Source: DATARR01 sp036376245 (lineage in GTDB: Bacteria; Acidobacteriota; Thermoanaerobaculia; Multivoradales; UBA5704). Taken from it: 64,000 bases of DNA. This document shows, piece by piece, positions 1 through 9,475 of the stretch; positions within the stretch are counted from its first letter, which is position 1; each line of letters opens with the position of its first letter. Under the pieces are notes generated by a model that worked only from the letters and a program-made list of their open reading frames with translations, was not told the origin of the DNA and searched no databases. The position numbers and the translations under genes were made by a program. Where the stretch lies: positions 1 through 64,000 of the forward strand of contig DASVAS010000028.1 in NCBI GenBank assembly GCA_036376245.1, read 5' to 3'.

Positions 1-272
1 CCGAGTTCCATCATCTCCCGGAGAAGAGGATGGAGCTTGTCCGGTGGAGCGGACGAGGACTCCTCCGCGTCGAGCTTCGGCTCTAAATCAGGCTCCTCCA
101 TGACAGCTGGGGGGATCGGCTCGGAGGTCCTCGACATCACCCTCCCATTCTCGATCTCCATAGTCACATGCTGATTGCTGGCCTGGGAGTAGACAGGGCT
201 GGCAAGGCAAAAAGCCAGAAGTAAAAAAGTCGCAGAACTACTTAACCAGCCTGCAAGACGGACCCTTCTCAT
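1..272 (-). CDS. secreted protein, N-terminal part (runs off left edge)
   Basis: An open minus-strand reading frame starts with ATG at 272 and is still open at base 1, giving the first 90 residues. It begins with a clear signal peptide (MRRVRLAG, a hydrophobic stretch around residues 9-27, and a likely cleavage after VYSQA), followed by a Pro/Glu-rich segment. An AAGGAG ribosome binding site lies 7 nt upstream of the start, which supports both frame and start. No family is recognised from this fragment. It diverges from the metal-efflux operon that starts at 379, and nothing in it indicates a function beyond export. Confidence 0.6.
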   Translation of the reverse strand, partial: MRRVRLAGWLSSSATFLLLAFCLASPVYSQASNQHVTMEIENGRVMSRTSEPIPPAVMEEPDLEPKLDAEESSSAPPDKLHPLLREMMEL

Positions 273-378
273 CGGTGTGCTCCTTCGCAAGAATGTAGAC
301 ATATGGCTTTTACTATTCAATGTTCATGCCAAAGATCTGCGCTCAGGTGTAGGGCGCTTTCGTGTAAAGTACCCGCCG

Positions 379-669
379 ATGGTGTGCCGTCCTGCCCTTC
401 GCTTCGCCGCCCTGCTAGCCGTCTTGGCGTTCCTGCTGCCCCTGGCGGCGGTTGCAGAGTCCTGTGAAGATTGCCTCTGGGGTGCAGGCTCCCCGGCATG
501 CTGCCCGCCGTCCTGCTGTCCCTGCTGCATCCACGGCCCGTCCGTCCTGACCGCTTCGTGGGGTGCCCTGCATCCCGTGTCGGTCAATCTGGCGACGATC
601 CCGCGGCAAGATACCTACCCCTCCTCCCCTCCGGGCGAAATCTTCCACGTCCCGAAGTCCTCTCTCTAG
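379..669 (+). CDS. small Cys-rich secreted protein preceding RND metal efflux operon
   Basis: A 96-aa protein if started at ATG 379; a longer in-frame extension to 277 would bury the signal peptide, so the later start is preferred. Residues 1-25 are a signal peptide (hydrophobic core AALLAVLAFLLPLAAVA). The mature part opens with a dense cysteine cluster (CEDC, CC, CC, CC over about 25 residues) and ends in a Pro-rich tail. It lies about 75 bp upstream of a TolC/adaptor/RND operon on the same strand. Inference: a periplasmic metal-binding or metal-sensing accessory of that efflux system. No named family is recognised. Confidence 0.55.
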   Translation: MVCRPALRFAALLAVLAFLLPLAAVAESCEDCLWGAGSPACCPPSCCPCCIHGPSVLTASWGALHPVSVNLATIPRQDTYPSSPPGEIFHVPKSSL

Positions 670-743
670 CTCCAAGTTCGCCGTTGCATCCCGTCCCGTG
701 CCTCGAAAGCACGTGGGCTGACCCTGTCCGCGAGAGGTGAACG

Positions 744-1961
744 ATGAGACTTCGATGGATGTGGCCGTGGGCCGCATTGTGCCTGTGTGCTGTCCCGGGC
801 TTCGGCCAGGAGAGAGTTTTGACGATCGACGAGGCGCTCGCCCTGGCCCGCGAGCAGGCCGCGAGCGTCGTGCTGGCCAAGGGCCGGATCGAGGAGGCCC
901 GGGCCAGACAGGCCCAGGCCGGGCGCCGGTTCCAGGAAAACCCGGCCCTCGAGGTGAACGGGGGCTATCGGCGCGCCGAGGACGACCATCTCGACTTCGA
1001 GGCCGCCGTCTCCCAAGGCCTCTACGACCGGAACCGGCGGGCGGCCCGCATCGCGGGAGCGCAGGCCGCGGTCGAACGGGCGGAGGCGGAGCTGGACGAC
1101 GCTCGGCGGCTGCTCCTGCGAGACGTCTGGACCACATTCTTCCGCGGCCTGATCGCCATGGATCGGGTGGAGCTGTTGACCCGCGTCCGGCAGGCTGCCG
1201 ACGAGTTGCTCGCCGCGACCGAGCGGCGCTACGAAGCCGGCGAGGGCACCGCGCTAGAACTGAATCGCGCCCGCGTCGCCGCCGCGAGCGCCAGGGCCGA
1301 GCAGAACGGGGCACAGGCCGAGGCCAGCTCGGCGCTGGCAGGCCTCAAGGCCTTGCTCGGCCTCCCCCCGGCGGAGACTGTCGAGATCCGGTCGGGCCCT
1401 GCGCTCAGTCAACCGCCTGGCCTGGAGGCCCTCCTCGCTGGGCTCGACCAACGGCCCGACCTCCGGGCCATCGCGGCCGAGCTCCGCGAGGCCGAGGCCG
1501 ATGTGCGGCTCGGGCAGGCGCTGGCCCGGCCCGGCCTGGGAGTGCGCGGCGGCGTGGGCCGGGAAGAGGGGGCGGACATCGTCACGGCGGGAGTCGTCGT
1601 GAGCCTGCCTTTCCACGACCGCGGCCAGGAGACCCTCGCCGTCGGCCAGGCCCGGGCAACCGCCCTCCGGCAAGCCCTCGACGCTGCCCGAAGGGCCGCC
1701 GACGCCGAGGTCCGGGGTAGGCACTCGGCCCTGTTGCGGCACCTCGCGGCAGCGCGGGAGCTGGAGCAGACGGCCGTTCCTGCCCTGGAGGACAACGAGT
1801 CACTCGCATTGAAGAGCTTCGAAGCCGGCGAGATCGATCTGGGGGAGCTTCTCCTCATCCGCCGCGAGATCCTGGAAACCCGCCTCACCTACCTGGAACG
1901 CCTCCTCGACGTGTCCCTGACGCGCTTCGAGCTGGAGGCAGCCGCCGGAGTTCTGCCATGA
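744..1961 (+). CDS. TolC-family outer membrane efflux protein (CzcC/CusC-like)
   Basis: This 405-aa outer-membrane factor forms the exit channel of the tripartite pump encoded with the next two genes. It has a signal peptide (residues 1-21), then two Ala/Arg/Glu-rich helical repeats typical of OEP domains; the first starts at LTIDEALALARE and the second ends with GEIDLGELLLIRREILETR. An AGAGGTG ribosome binding site precedes ATG 744. Its stop overlaps the adaptor start (ATGA), so the two are translationally coupled. The order channel-adaptor-pump is that of czcCBA/cusCBA metal efflux operons. The exact metal cannot be read from this subunit. Confidence 0.88.
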   Translation: MRLRWMWPWAALCLCAVPGFGQERVLTIDEALALAREQAASVVLAKGRIEEARARQAQAGRRFQENPALEVNGGYRRAEDDHLDFEAAVSQGLYDRNRRAARIAGAQAAVERAEAELDDARRLLLRDVWTTFFRGLIAMDRVELLTRVRQAADELLAATERRYEAGEGTALELNRARVAAASARAEQNGAQAEASSALAGLKALLGLPPAETVEIRSGPALSQPPGLEALLAGLDQRPDLRAIAAELREAEADVRLGQALARPGLGVRGGVGREEGADIVTAGVVVSLPFHDRGQETLAVGQARATALRQALDAARRAADAEVRGRHSALLRHLAAARELEQTAVPALEDNESLALKSFEAGEIDLGELLLIRREILETRLTYLERLLDVSLTRFELEAAAGVLP

Positions 1962-3178
1962 GCACGAGAGCCTGGATGATCTGGATCGCCCTCCTTCTGC
2001 CCCTCGCCGCAAGCACCGCCTGTGGCGGCGGAGAGAAGGAAGAAGCCCCCGAGGAGGCCGGGGAACACGCCGGAGAGGAGCACGCGGGGGAGGAGCACGG
2101 CGCCGAAGCCCAGGAAGAGGAAGGCATGCTCGTCGTGGACGCCGAGGTGCTCCGCGACCTGAAGCTCACCACCTTTCCGGCTGAGCTGCGCCGGGGAGGG
2201 GAGGGGGTGACCGCTCTCGGCGAGCTGAAAGTGAATGGAGATGCCTACGCCGAGGCAGGCTCACCCATCCCCGCCCGGATCGTACGCCTGATCGCGAGCC
2301 CGGGACAGGCTGTGCGGCGGGGCCAGCCCCTGGCCGAGCTGCAAAGCGTGGAGCTTGGACAGGCACGGGCGCAGCGGACCTCCGCCGCCGCCCGGGCGGA
2401 GCTTGCCCGCCAGACTGTCGAAAGAAAGCGCGGGCTTGCCGCGGACCGGATCGTCTCGCAAGGCGAGCTGCAGCGGGCCGAGGCCGAGGCAGCCGAGGCA
2501 GCGGCGGAGCTGAGGGCAGCCGAGGCCTCCGTCGAAGCCCTGGGGGTGGGGAAAGGCAGCATCGGCGGCGGAGGAGGCGGGCTCTCCGGCTTCACGCTGC
2601 TATCGCCCGTGTCCGGGACCGTGCTCGAGCGGACAGCCGTTCAGGGCCAGTCGGCCGACCCTTCCCAGGCCCTCTTCCGCATCGGCGACCTTTCGCGGCT
2701 CTGGCTCGTCGTGCAAGCCCCGGAGCGGGATGTCGTCCGGATGCGGACCGGCTCGTCCGCGGAGATCACGCTGGCCGCCCTCCCCGGACAGAAGCTCCGC
2801 GGCACCATCGACTGGGTAGGCCGCGAAGTGGACGCCCACTCGCGGACCGTGCCCGTCCGCATCGTCATCCCCAATCAAGACGGGCGGCTGAAGCCGGGGA
2901 TGTTCGCCACCGCCTTTGTCGAGACCGGCGCCCAGGGAGAGCAGGTGGTGGCCGTGCCCGCCACCGCCCTTCAGCGCATGGACGACCAGTGGGTGGTCTT
3001 TCTTCCCCAGGGCGAGGGCAGGTTCGAGGTGCGGCCGGTGGAGCGCGGGCGGGACCTCGGAAACGAGGTGGCGATCCTCTCCGGGCTGAAGCCTGGGGAG
3101 CGCGTCGTGGACGAGGGCGCCTTCGTGCTCCGCGCCGAGGCCGAAAAGGGCGAAGGCGGCGGCGAGCACCACCACTAG
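1958..3178 (+). CDS. RND efflux periplasmic adaptor (CzcB/CusB-like), His-rich lipoprotein
   Basis: A 406-aa membrane fusion protein that links the inner-membrane pump to the outer-membrane channel. The N-terminus looks like a lipoprotein signal with Cys at residue 22. It is followed by a Glu/His repeat (GEHAGEEHAGEEHGAEA, residues about 35-51) and the protein ends in GGEHHH. Both are good candidates for metal chelation and are common in heavy-metal adaptors. A barrel-sandwich part (IPARIVRLIASPGQAVRRGQPL), an alpha-hairpin and a beta-barrel (GTIDWVGREVDAHSRTVPVR) follow. It overlaps the upstream channel gene by 4 nt and lies 8 nt before the pump gene. Confidence 0.9.
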   Translation: MSTRAWMIWIALLLPLAASTACGGGEKEEAPEEAGEHAGEEHAGEEHGAEAQEEEGMLVVDAEVLRDLKLTTFPAELRRGGEGVTALGELKVNGDAYAEAGSPIPARIVRLIASPGQAVRRGQPLAELQSVELGQARAQRTSAAARAELARQTVERKRGLAADRIVSQGELQRAEAEAAEAAAELRAAEASVEALGVGKGSIGGGGGGLSGFTLLSPVSGTVLERTAVQGQSADPSQALFRIGDLSRLWLVVQAPERDVVRMRTGSSAEITLAALPGQKLRGTIDWVGREVDAHSRTVPVRIVIPNQDGRLKPGMFATAFVETGAQGEQVVAVPATALQRMDDQWVVFLPQGEGRFEVRPVERGRDLGNEVAILSGLKPGERVVDEGAFVLRAEAEKGEGGGEHHH

Positions 3179-3186
3179 GAGCACCT

Positions 3187-6100
3187 ATGATCGAGAAAAT
3201 CCTACGCGGCTCCTTCGCCAAGCCCGCCCTGACCGTCCTCCTGGTCCTCGCCGCGGCCATCGCCGGCGCGGTGTGGCTGACCGAGCTGGAGCGCGACGTC
3301 TTCCCCGACCTCGCGACTCCCGTCTTCAGCGTCTACGTACAGAACCCCGCCATGGGCGCCGAGGAGCTGGAGACCGGCGTGGCGATCCCTCTGGAGGTCG
3401 CGCTTTCGGGCCTTCCCGAGGTCCGCCGCATCCGCTCGACCTCCCAGCCCGGCGTAGCCCTGGTCCGGATCGAGTTCGAGCCGGACGCCGACTACTACCT
3501 CTCGCGCCAGCTCGTCACCGAGAGGGTCAATCAGGTATCCCGAGACCTCCCCCCTGGGACAGACGCGCCGCTGGTCTCCAGCCTCACCGGCCGTCTCAAC
3601 GAAGTGGTGGAGATCGTCATCGAAGCGGAGCCCGGCACGGCCGGTCTCATGGAGCTGCGCGATCTGGCGGACTACGAAGTGAGGAACCGGCTCCTCGGAG
3701 TGCCCGGGGTGGCAGCGGTCGAAGTGCTCGGTGGGCACCTGCGCCAGTTCCAGGTGCAGCTCGACCCCGAGCGCATGGCGGCCCTGGGAGTGACCCTCGG
3801 GGAAGTGATGACGGCGGTCCAGAGGTCCAACGAAAACGCGGCCGGGGGCTTCGTTGCCCAGGGATCGATCGAGTGGACGGTGCGCGCTGTGGGACGGGCC
3901 GAGAACGTCGGCGACCTGAGGGCGACGGTGGTCGCCGTGCGCGACACCACCCCCGTGCTGCTGGGGGAAGTGGCCGAGGTGAGGGAGGGTCCGGCGGTGC
4001 GCCGCGGCATGGCGCACGGGCTGGGCTCCGAGATCGTCAACTGCCGGATCACCAAGCAATTCGGCGCCGACACGGTCTCGGTGGCGCGAGGCGTGCGCGC
4101 AGCCATCGAGGACCTCTCCAAGAGCATGCCGCCGGGGGTCCAGGTGCGCATCCTCTACGACCAGGCGGAGCTGGTCTCATCCGCGCTGGGCGGCGTGGGC
4201 CGCGCCGTGCTCCTGGGGGCGGTGCTGGTGGTGGCCGTCCTCTTCCTCCTCCTGGGGAACCTGCGGGCCGCGCTCATCGTCACCGTCACGCTCCCGCTGT
4301 CGATCGCGCTGGCCGGACTGATCCTGAAGCCGGCCGGCATCGGCCTCAACACCCTCACGCTCGGAGGGCTCGCGATCGCCGTGGGCCTGCTGGTGGACGC
4401 CGCCATCATCCTGACCGAGAACGTCTACCACCGCCTGACCGTCTCCTCGCGGGATAGGCCGCGGCGGGAGGTGGTGCTCGCCGCCGCCATCGAAGTGGGC
4501 CGGCCCATCGCCTTCGCGACCTTCATCGTGATCGCGGTCTTCATACCCCTGTTCGCCATGAGCGGCATCGAGGGGCGCATGTACCGGCCGCTCGCAGCGG
4601 CGGTGGTGGCGTCCATGGCCGCCTCGCTGGTCCTCGCCGTCACTCTGGTGCCGGTCCTCGCCGGGTGGCTGCTCCGACCCGCGCCGCCGGGCAAGGAAGA
4701 AGACGTGGCGATCATCCGCCGGATCAAGGCCATTTATGCCCCTCTGCTCGACCGCTGCATGCGCCGGGCGGGACTGGTTCGCGTGCTGGCGCTCGCCATC
4801 ACCATCCCGGCCCTGCTTCTCGCGATGCAGATCGGCTCCGACTTCATGCCCGCCCTCGACGAGGGGGCGCTCCTCCTCCAGACCATCCTGCCGCCGGAGG
4901 CCTCCCTGGAAGAGGTGGACCGCCGCAACCACCGGGTGGAGGACGTACTCCGCAAGTTCCCGGAGGTCCGCGAAGTCGTGCGCAGGACCGGCCGCGCCGA
5001 GCGTACCGAGGACCCGATGCCGCATGTGATTTCGGACGTGCTCGTGGTGCTCAAGCCCGAGCGCTCCCGGCCCATGGAGGAGCTGGAACAGGAGATGCGG
5101 GAAAAGCTGGAGAAGGTCCCGGGGGTCGCGGTGCTCTTCACCACCCCTCTCGGGATGCGGATCGACGAGGGTCTGGGCGGCACGCCCGCGGACGTCCAGG
5201 TCCGGATCTACGGCCCCGACCTCGACCGGCTGGCCCGTCTGGCCGAAGAGGCCCGGGAGCTGATGGAAGACATCGAAGGGATCGCCGACCTGCGCGCCGA
5301 GGCGCTGACCGGCCTGCCGCAGATCCGGATCACGGTCGACCGCGAAGCCGTGGCGCGGGTGGGTCTCGCTCCCGCGGACGTGATCGACGCTCTCCGGATC
5401 GGGCTCGCCGGGGAGGAGGTTTCGCAAATCTGGGTAGGCCAGCGCCGCTTCGACCTGGTCGTGAGGCTCGCGGACGACCGGCGCGGCGACCTCTCGGCCC
5501 TGTCGGCTCTTCTGATCGACGGCAAGGACGGAACCCGCATCCCCCTGGGGCAGCTCGCCCGTGTGGAGCGCACTTTCGGCCCCGCCTCCCTGCAACGCGA
5601 GGCGGGAAGCCGGAGGATCGCCGTGGAGGCGAGCGTCGCCGGCCGGGATCTTGGGAGCACGGCCGCCGAGGTGCGCGAGCGCCTGGCCGAGGGGCTCAAA
5701 CTGCCCACCGGCTACTTCTTCGACATCGGCGGCCGGGTCGAGAACCAGGCGCGGGCCTTGCGCTCCCTGGGCCTCGCCATCGCCGTGGCCCTGCTCGCCG
5801 TCCTCGTGCTCCTCTACCTGGCGCTCGGGTCCTTCGCCGAGACGATGGTGATCCTCGCCACCCTTCCGGACGCCTTCGTGGGCGGCATCATCGCCCTCTG
5901 GCTGGCGGGGGAGACCTGGAACGTCTCCTCCCTGGTAGGACTGATCGGCCTCTTCGGCATCGCCGTCCAGAACGGCCTCGTCCTGGTCTCCCAGACCCGC
6001 AGCCTGATCGCGGAAGGGAAGCCTTTCGAGGAAGCCCTCCGGGAAGCGTCGATCGGCCGCGTCCGCCCCAAGCTGATGACGGCGGCCACGGCCATCCTGG

Positions 6101-6261
6101 GACTGCTGCCGCTGCTCGTCCTCAACCTGCACGGCTCCGAGATCGAAAGGCCCCTGGCGGTGGTGATGATCGGCGGGCTGGTGACCTCGACGCTGTTCAC
6201 GCTGTTGGCGCTGCCGACGTTCTACGAGCTGGTGCACCGGTGGCGGGGGCGGTGGCAATGA
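3187..6261 (+). CDS. heavy-metal efflux RND transporter (CzcA/CusA family)
   Basis: This 1024-aa proton-driven inner-membrane pump is near the usual HME-RND length. The start at ATG 3187 gives the standard N-terminus MIEKILRGSFAKPALTVLL, with the first transmembrane helix and then ERDVFPDLATPVF. The TM4 motif is GLLVDAAIILTEN, with Asp and Glu arranged as in CusA-like pumps rather than the DFG..VDG arrangement of classical CzcA. The two six-helix halves and two large periplasmic loops are complete. Substrate is inferred as a heavy metal from the family and the metal-chelating neighbours; Cu/Ag versus Zn/Co/Cd is unresolved. Confidence 0.92.
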   Translation: MIEKILRGSFAKPALTVLLVLAAAIAGAVWLTELERDVFPDLATPVFSVYVQNPAMGAEELETGVAIPLEVALSGLPEVRRIRSTSQPGVALVRIEFEPDADYYLSRQLVTERVNQVSRDLPPGTDAPLVSSLTGRLNEVVEIVIEAEPGTAGLMELRDLADYEVRNRLLGVPGVAAVEVLGGHLRQFQVQLDPERMAALGVTLGEVMTAVQRSNENAAGGFVAQGSIEWTVRAVGRAENVGDLRATVVAVRDTTPVLLGEVAEVREGPAVRRGMAHGLGSEIVNCRITKQFGADTVSVARGVRAAIEDLSKSMPPGVQVRILYDQAELVSSALGGVGRAVLLGAVLVVAVLFLLLGNLRAALIVTVTLPLSIALAGLILKPAGIGLNTLTLGGLAIAVGLLVDAAIILTENVYHRLTVSSRDRPRREVVLAAAIEVGRPIAFATFIVIAVFIPLFAMSGIEGRMYRPLAAAVVASMAASLVLAVTLVPVLAGWLLRPAPPGKEEDVAIIRRIKAIYAPLLDRCMRRAGLVRVLALAITIPALLLAMQIGSDFMPALDEGALLLQTILPPEASLEEVDRRNHRVEDVLRKFPEVREVVRRTGRAERTEDPMPHVISDVLVVLKPERSRPMEELEQEMREKLEKVPGVAVLFTTPLGMRIDEGLGGTPADVQVRIYGPDLDRLARLAEEARELMEDIEGIADLRAEALTGLPQIRITVDREAVARVGLAPADVIDALRIGLAGEEVSQIWVGQRRFDLVVRLADDRRGDLSALSALLIDGKDGTRIPLGQLARVERTFGPASLQREAGSRRIAVEASVAGRDLGSTAAEVRERLAEGLKLPTGYFFDIGGRVENQARALRSLGLAIAVALLAVLVLLYLALGSFAETMVILATLPDAFVGGIIALWLAGETWNVSSLVGLIGLFGIAVQNGLVLVSQTRSLIAEGKPFEEALREASIGRVRPKLMTAATAILGLLPLLVLNLHGSEIERPLAVVMIGGLVTSTLFTLLALPTFYELVHRWRGRWQ

Positions 6262-6288
6262 AGCTACGGGTCGGCATCCTTCCAGGAT

Positions 6289-6313
6289 CTCCGTCCAAGG
6301 AAACCGGACGGAG
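6289..6313 (+). terminator. hairpin downstream of RND efflux operon
   Basis: A perfect 8-bp stem (CTCCGTCC / GGACGGAG) with a 9-nt loop lies 28 bases past the pump stop codon. There is no clear T-run after it, so it may be a weak or factor-assisted terminator. The rest of the 185-bp gap to 6447 shows no other supported feature. Confidence 0.35.
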
Positions 6314-6446
6314 ACGCGGTCCCTCAGCCAGTCCCCCGACCCTTGGAGCCCGCACGCTAGTGGTGGTAGGGTGCCGCCGGTTTTTGTCTTGGTGTCTGCC
6401 TGCTATGCTTCGGCTCCTTTTTGCCAGCATTTCTTCGAGGTCTTGA

Positions 6447-9029
6447 ATGAAGCTTTCGCTCCTGCAGAGGCTCGCGATGTTCGCGAGACATCGCTACGGC
6501 ACGGTTTTTGTTGGTTTTGTGATCCTGGTCGTCGTTTCGATCCTCCTCATCTCGCGCCTGAGCTTCGACACCGACATGTTGAGCCTCCTGCCGAAGGAGG
6601 ACCCGGCGGTGCGCACCTACGTGGAGACGCTTCAGGACTTCGGCAGCAGCACCTATGTGCTGGTGGCGATCCGTATCCCCGAAGGCGCGGTCGTCGAACC
6701 CTATGAGACTCTGGCGGACCGGCTCGCCGGGCGGCTGGCCCGCCTGCCCGAGCTGAAGAGCGTGCAACACAAGATCGGCGAGCCTGAGGAGCTGCTGCAG
6801 ACCTTCTTTCCGAAGGCGCTGCTCTTCCTCAACGACGACGGCCGGAGACAGCTCGAGGAGCGGCTCTCCGACGCGGGTATCGAGCGGCGGGTGAGCGAGA
6901 TCCGGCGCCAGCTCTCGACCCCGCAAGGCCTGGCCGCGAAGGAGCTGCTCCGGCTGGATCCGCTGGGATTGTCCGACGTCTTCCTGGGGCGCCTTCAGTC
7001 CTCCCGCGGCAGTCTCAGGGTCGACTGGACGAGCGGCTACTATCTCTCCCGCGATCACCGCCTGCTGCTGATCCTGGCCGAGCCGGTGCGGCCGCCCCAG
7101 GACATCGAGTTCGTGGAACGCCTGGCCGCCCAGGTGGACCGCGCCGTCGAAGCGGCGAGAGGAGAGTGGAAAGAGATCGCCGGACCGGGTTCGAGGGCGC
7201 CGGAGATAGTCGTCGGCGGCCCTCACCTCACGGCCCTGGGCGACGCCTCCCTGATCCGGCAGGACATGCTCCTCAACCTCGGCACCGCCGTGCCCAGCGT
7301 GCTGCTGTTCTTCTGGTTCACCTTCCGGCGTCCGGGGACGCTGATGTACGCGCTGCTGCCGATGATCGCCGGCCTGGCGCTCACTTTCGCTTTCGCCGAG
7401 CTGACGATCGGGTCGCTCAGCTCGGCGACCAGCGTCGTGGCGGCGCTGCTGGCCGGCCTGGGCATCGACTTCGTGATCGTCTCCTACGGGCGGTACATCG
7501 AGGAGCGGCAGAAAGGGGCGACGCTGGAAGAGGCGCTGCTCGCCATGACGGGTTCCAACGGCCGCGCCGTGCTGGTCGGAGCGGTCACCACGACCGTCAC
7601 GTTCTGGGCGTTCATCTTCACCCGCTTCACCGGTCTGCGCCAGATGGGGCTGCTCACCGGCACCGGCATCCTCTTCTGCGTGCTCTCCGTGTTCCTGCTG
7701 CTGCCCGCCATGCTGGCCTGGAACGAGGATCACCATAGCCGGCGGAAGACCCAGCCCAAGCTGTATCTCCACAGCTTCGGTTCCGAGGGCCTGATGCGCC
7801 TCTCGCTGCGCCATCCCTGGGTCACCTGCCTGATCGGGATCGCGATCACCCTGGCATCCCTGGCGCTGGCCGTCAACATCGAGTTCGACGAGAGCATGAA
7901 GACCATGCGGCCCAAGGGGAACCGGGGCATCGACGTGGCCGCGGAGGTCGGCAAGGAGTTCGGCTCCGGATTCGACTCCATGACGGTGGTCCTCACCGGG
8001 AAGACGCCCGAAGAGGTCATCGAGCTGTCCGGACGGGCGGCGCACGGAGCGCAGCGCATGGTCGACACCGGTACGCTCTACGGGTTCAGCGGCGTGACCT
8101 CCCTGATTCCGCCGCCTTCCCAGCAGCAGGAAGCGCTCGCCTGGATCGAGCGGGAAAAGAACGACACCCTCGATCTCGCGCGCATCCGCGCGACCTTCGC
8201 CCGCGCCACGACCGCGGAAGGGCTGCGTGCCGAAGGATTCACCCAGGGGCTCGATCTTCTGGCCAGCGCCGTCGGCCTGCAGGAGCCGATCGGACCCGAG
8301 AGCTTTCAGGGCGCCCCGCAGACCCGGCTCCTCCTGGAGCGCTACCTGCGCAAGACCGACCAGGGCTGGAAAGCCGCCGTCTACCTCTATCCGCTGGACA
8401 ACCGCTGGCGCCGCGAGCCGCCCCCGGACGCCCTCCATCTGGTCGACAAGCTGGGGCCGCAGGCGGCCCTGGCGGGCACCAACGTCGTCAACCAGCGGGT
8501 CCGCGCCCTGGTGCTGAAGGACGCCTGGATCGCCGGGTTGATCGGCGTCGTCCTGGTCGCGGCGCTCATCTGGATGGATTTCCGCAGCTTCTCCCGCATG
8601 CTGGCCTCTCTGGCTCCCTTGACGGTGGGTCTCATCTGGATGGTGGGCGCGATGGTGCTGGTGAAGACGCCGATGAACTTCATCAACATCTTCGTGACCA
8701 CCATGATCATCGGCATCGGCGTCGATTACGGAGTCCACATCCTGCACCGGTTCCGGGAAGTGCAGGATTTTCCGCGCGAGAAGTTCGAGCAGGGCATCGT
8801 CGAGACCGGCAAGGCGGTGGTGGCGGCGTCGGTCTCCACCATCTTCGGCTTCGGCTCGATCATGTTCTCGCACTACCCGGGACTGGTGTCCACGGGGAAG
8901 GTGGCGATCCTGGGAGCCGTCACCACCTGTCTCGTCGCCATCACCCTCGTGCCGGCTGTCCTGAGCTGGCGCTATGAGCAGCGGAGGAAGAGGATGCCGC
9001 TGGCGTCAGTTCGGGAGGCGCAGCTCTGA
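6447..9029 (+). CDS. MMPL/RND superfamily exporter (HpnN-like)
   Basis: This 860-aa protein has two halves, each with one N-terminal transmembrane helix, a periplasmic domain and a five-helix bundle. Examples are VLLFFWFTFRRPGTLMYALLPMIAGLALTF in the first half and the block around LIGVVLVAALIWMDFRSFSRM in the second. The repeated GLGIDFVIVSYGRY and GIGVDYGVHILHRF motifs are the TM4/TM10 signatures of the MMPL/SSD branch of RND proteins. The length matches hopanoid or lipid exporters of the HpnN type. No hopanoid genes are visible here, so a lipid or hydrophobic substrate is only inferred. A GAGG ribosome site precedes ATG 6447. Confidence 0.8.
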   Translation: MKLSLLQRLAMFARHRYGTVFVGFVILVVVSILLISRLSFDTDMLSLLPKEDPAVRTYVETLQDFGSSTYVLVAIRIPEGAVVEPYETLADRLAGRLARLPELKSVQHKIGEPEELLQTFFPKALLFLNDDGRRQLEERLSDAGIERRVSEIRRQLSTPQGLAAKELLRLDPLGLSDVFLGRLQSSRGSLRVDWTSGYYLSRDHRLLLILAEPVRPPQDIEFVERLAAQVDRAVEAARGEWKEIAGPGSRAPEIVVGGPHLTALGDASLIRQDMLLNLGTAVPSVLLFFWFTFRRPGTLMYALLPMIAGLALTFAFAELTIGSLSSATSVVAALLAGLGIDFVIVSYGRYIEERQKGATLEEALLAMTGSNGRAVLVGAVTTTVTFWAFIFTRFTGLRQMGLLTGTGILFCVLSVFLLLPAMLAWNEDHHSRRKTQPKLYLHSFGSEGLMRLSLRHPWVTCLIGIAITLASLALAVNIEFDESMKTMRPKGNRGIDVAAEVGKEFGSGFDSMTVVLTGKTPEEVIELSGRAAHGAQRMVDTGTLYGFSGVTSLIPPPSQQQEALAWIEREKNDTLDLARIRATFARATTAEGLRAEGFTQGLDLLASAVGLQEPIGPESFQGAPQTRLLLERYLRKTDQGWKAAVYLYPLDNRWRREPPPDALHLVDKLGPQAALAGTNVVNQRVRALVLKDAWIAGLIGVVLVAALIWMDFRSFSRMLASLAPLTVGLIWMVGAMVLVKTPMNFINIFVTTMIIGIGVDYGVHILHRFREVQDFPREKFEQGIVETGKAVVAASVSTIFGFGSIMFSHYPGLVSTGKVAILGAVTTCLVAITLVPAVLSWRYEQRRKRMPLASVREAQL

Positions 9030-9094
9030 GCGCCAGGCGGAGCGTGGGGTAAGTCTGCTCAATATGTTTGCTTACGACCTCGTCCAGGACCTCT

Positions 9095-9475
9095 TCAAGA
9101 AGTCCGGAGACTCTCCACGTGATTCAACAACGCCTTCACCTGCGCCAGAGTCGCTTCATGGTCCAGGGGTTCGTCGTCCAGGATCTCGTAACGAAGCTGT
9201 ACGGCAAACGGATTGAGGTCGAGGAGAGCCCACAAGCTCGTCACCTCGACACCTCCCTCATCCAACTTGTGGATCAGCAGGCTCAGGTCATGGGTCCGCG
9301 GGAAGTCGATCCCTAGAATCATCAGCCAAGCCTTGAGAGCTTTCTCGGCGGCCTGCTGAGCATGGAAGCCGATGATTCCGTCGCCCACCTCCGGCTGATC
9401 CCGTAGAAGCTCCGCGGCGCGGAGATCTCTGCGAGCCAAGACGAGCAGTCTCGATGGAAGCTCATCATCGCTCAT
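9095..9475 (-). CDS. HEPN domain protein (HepT-like toxin of MNT-HEPN pair)
   Basis: A 126-aa all-helical HEPN protein starting at ATG 9475. The FHAQQAAEKALKAWLMILGIDFPRTHDLSLLIHKL segment is the hallmark of this HEPN branch. The RTHDL motif stands in place of the RN...H RNase motif of other HEPN toxins. It overlaps the nucleotidyltransferase gene by 11 nt, so the two are one operon in the order antitoxin then HEPN. In characterised MntA-HepT systems the nucleotidyltransferase AMPylates and silences HepT; whether this HEPN subfamily acts as an RNase is unknown. It converges with the exporter at 9029. Confidence 0.85.
   Translation of the reverse strand: MSDDELPSRLLVLARRDLRAAELLRDQPEVGDGIIGFHAQQAAEKALKAWLMILGIDFPRTHDLSLLIHKLDEGGVEVTSLWALLDLNPFAVQLRYEILDDEPLDHEATLAQVKALLNHVESLRTS

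Noticed and set aside
6258..6446. 62-codon plus-strand frame starting at an ATGA overlap with the RND pump stop.
   Set aside because: It spans the terminator-like hairpin, has an odd Arg/Ser/Pro-rich composition and no motif; more likely chance.
6357..8873. Long minus-strand open frame opposite the MMPL exporter.
   Set aside because: Shadow frame; the plus-strand protein has full MMPL motifs.
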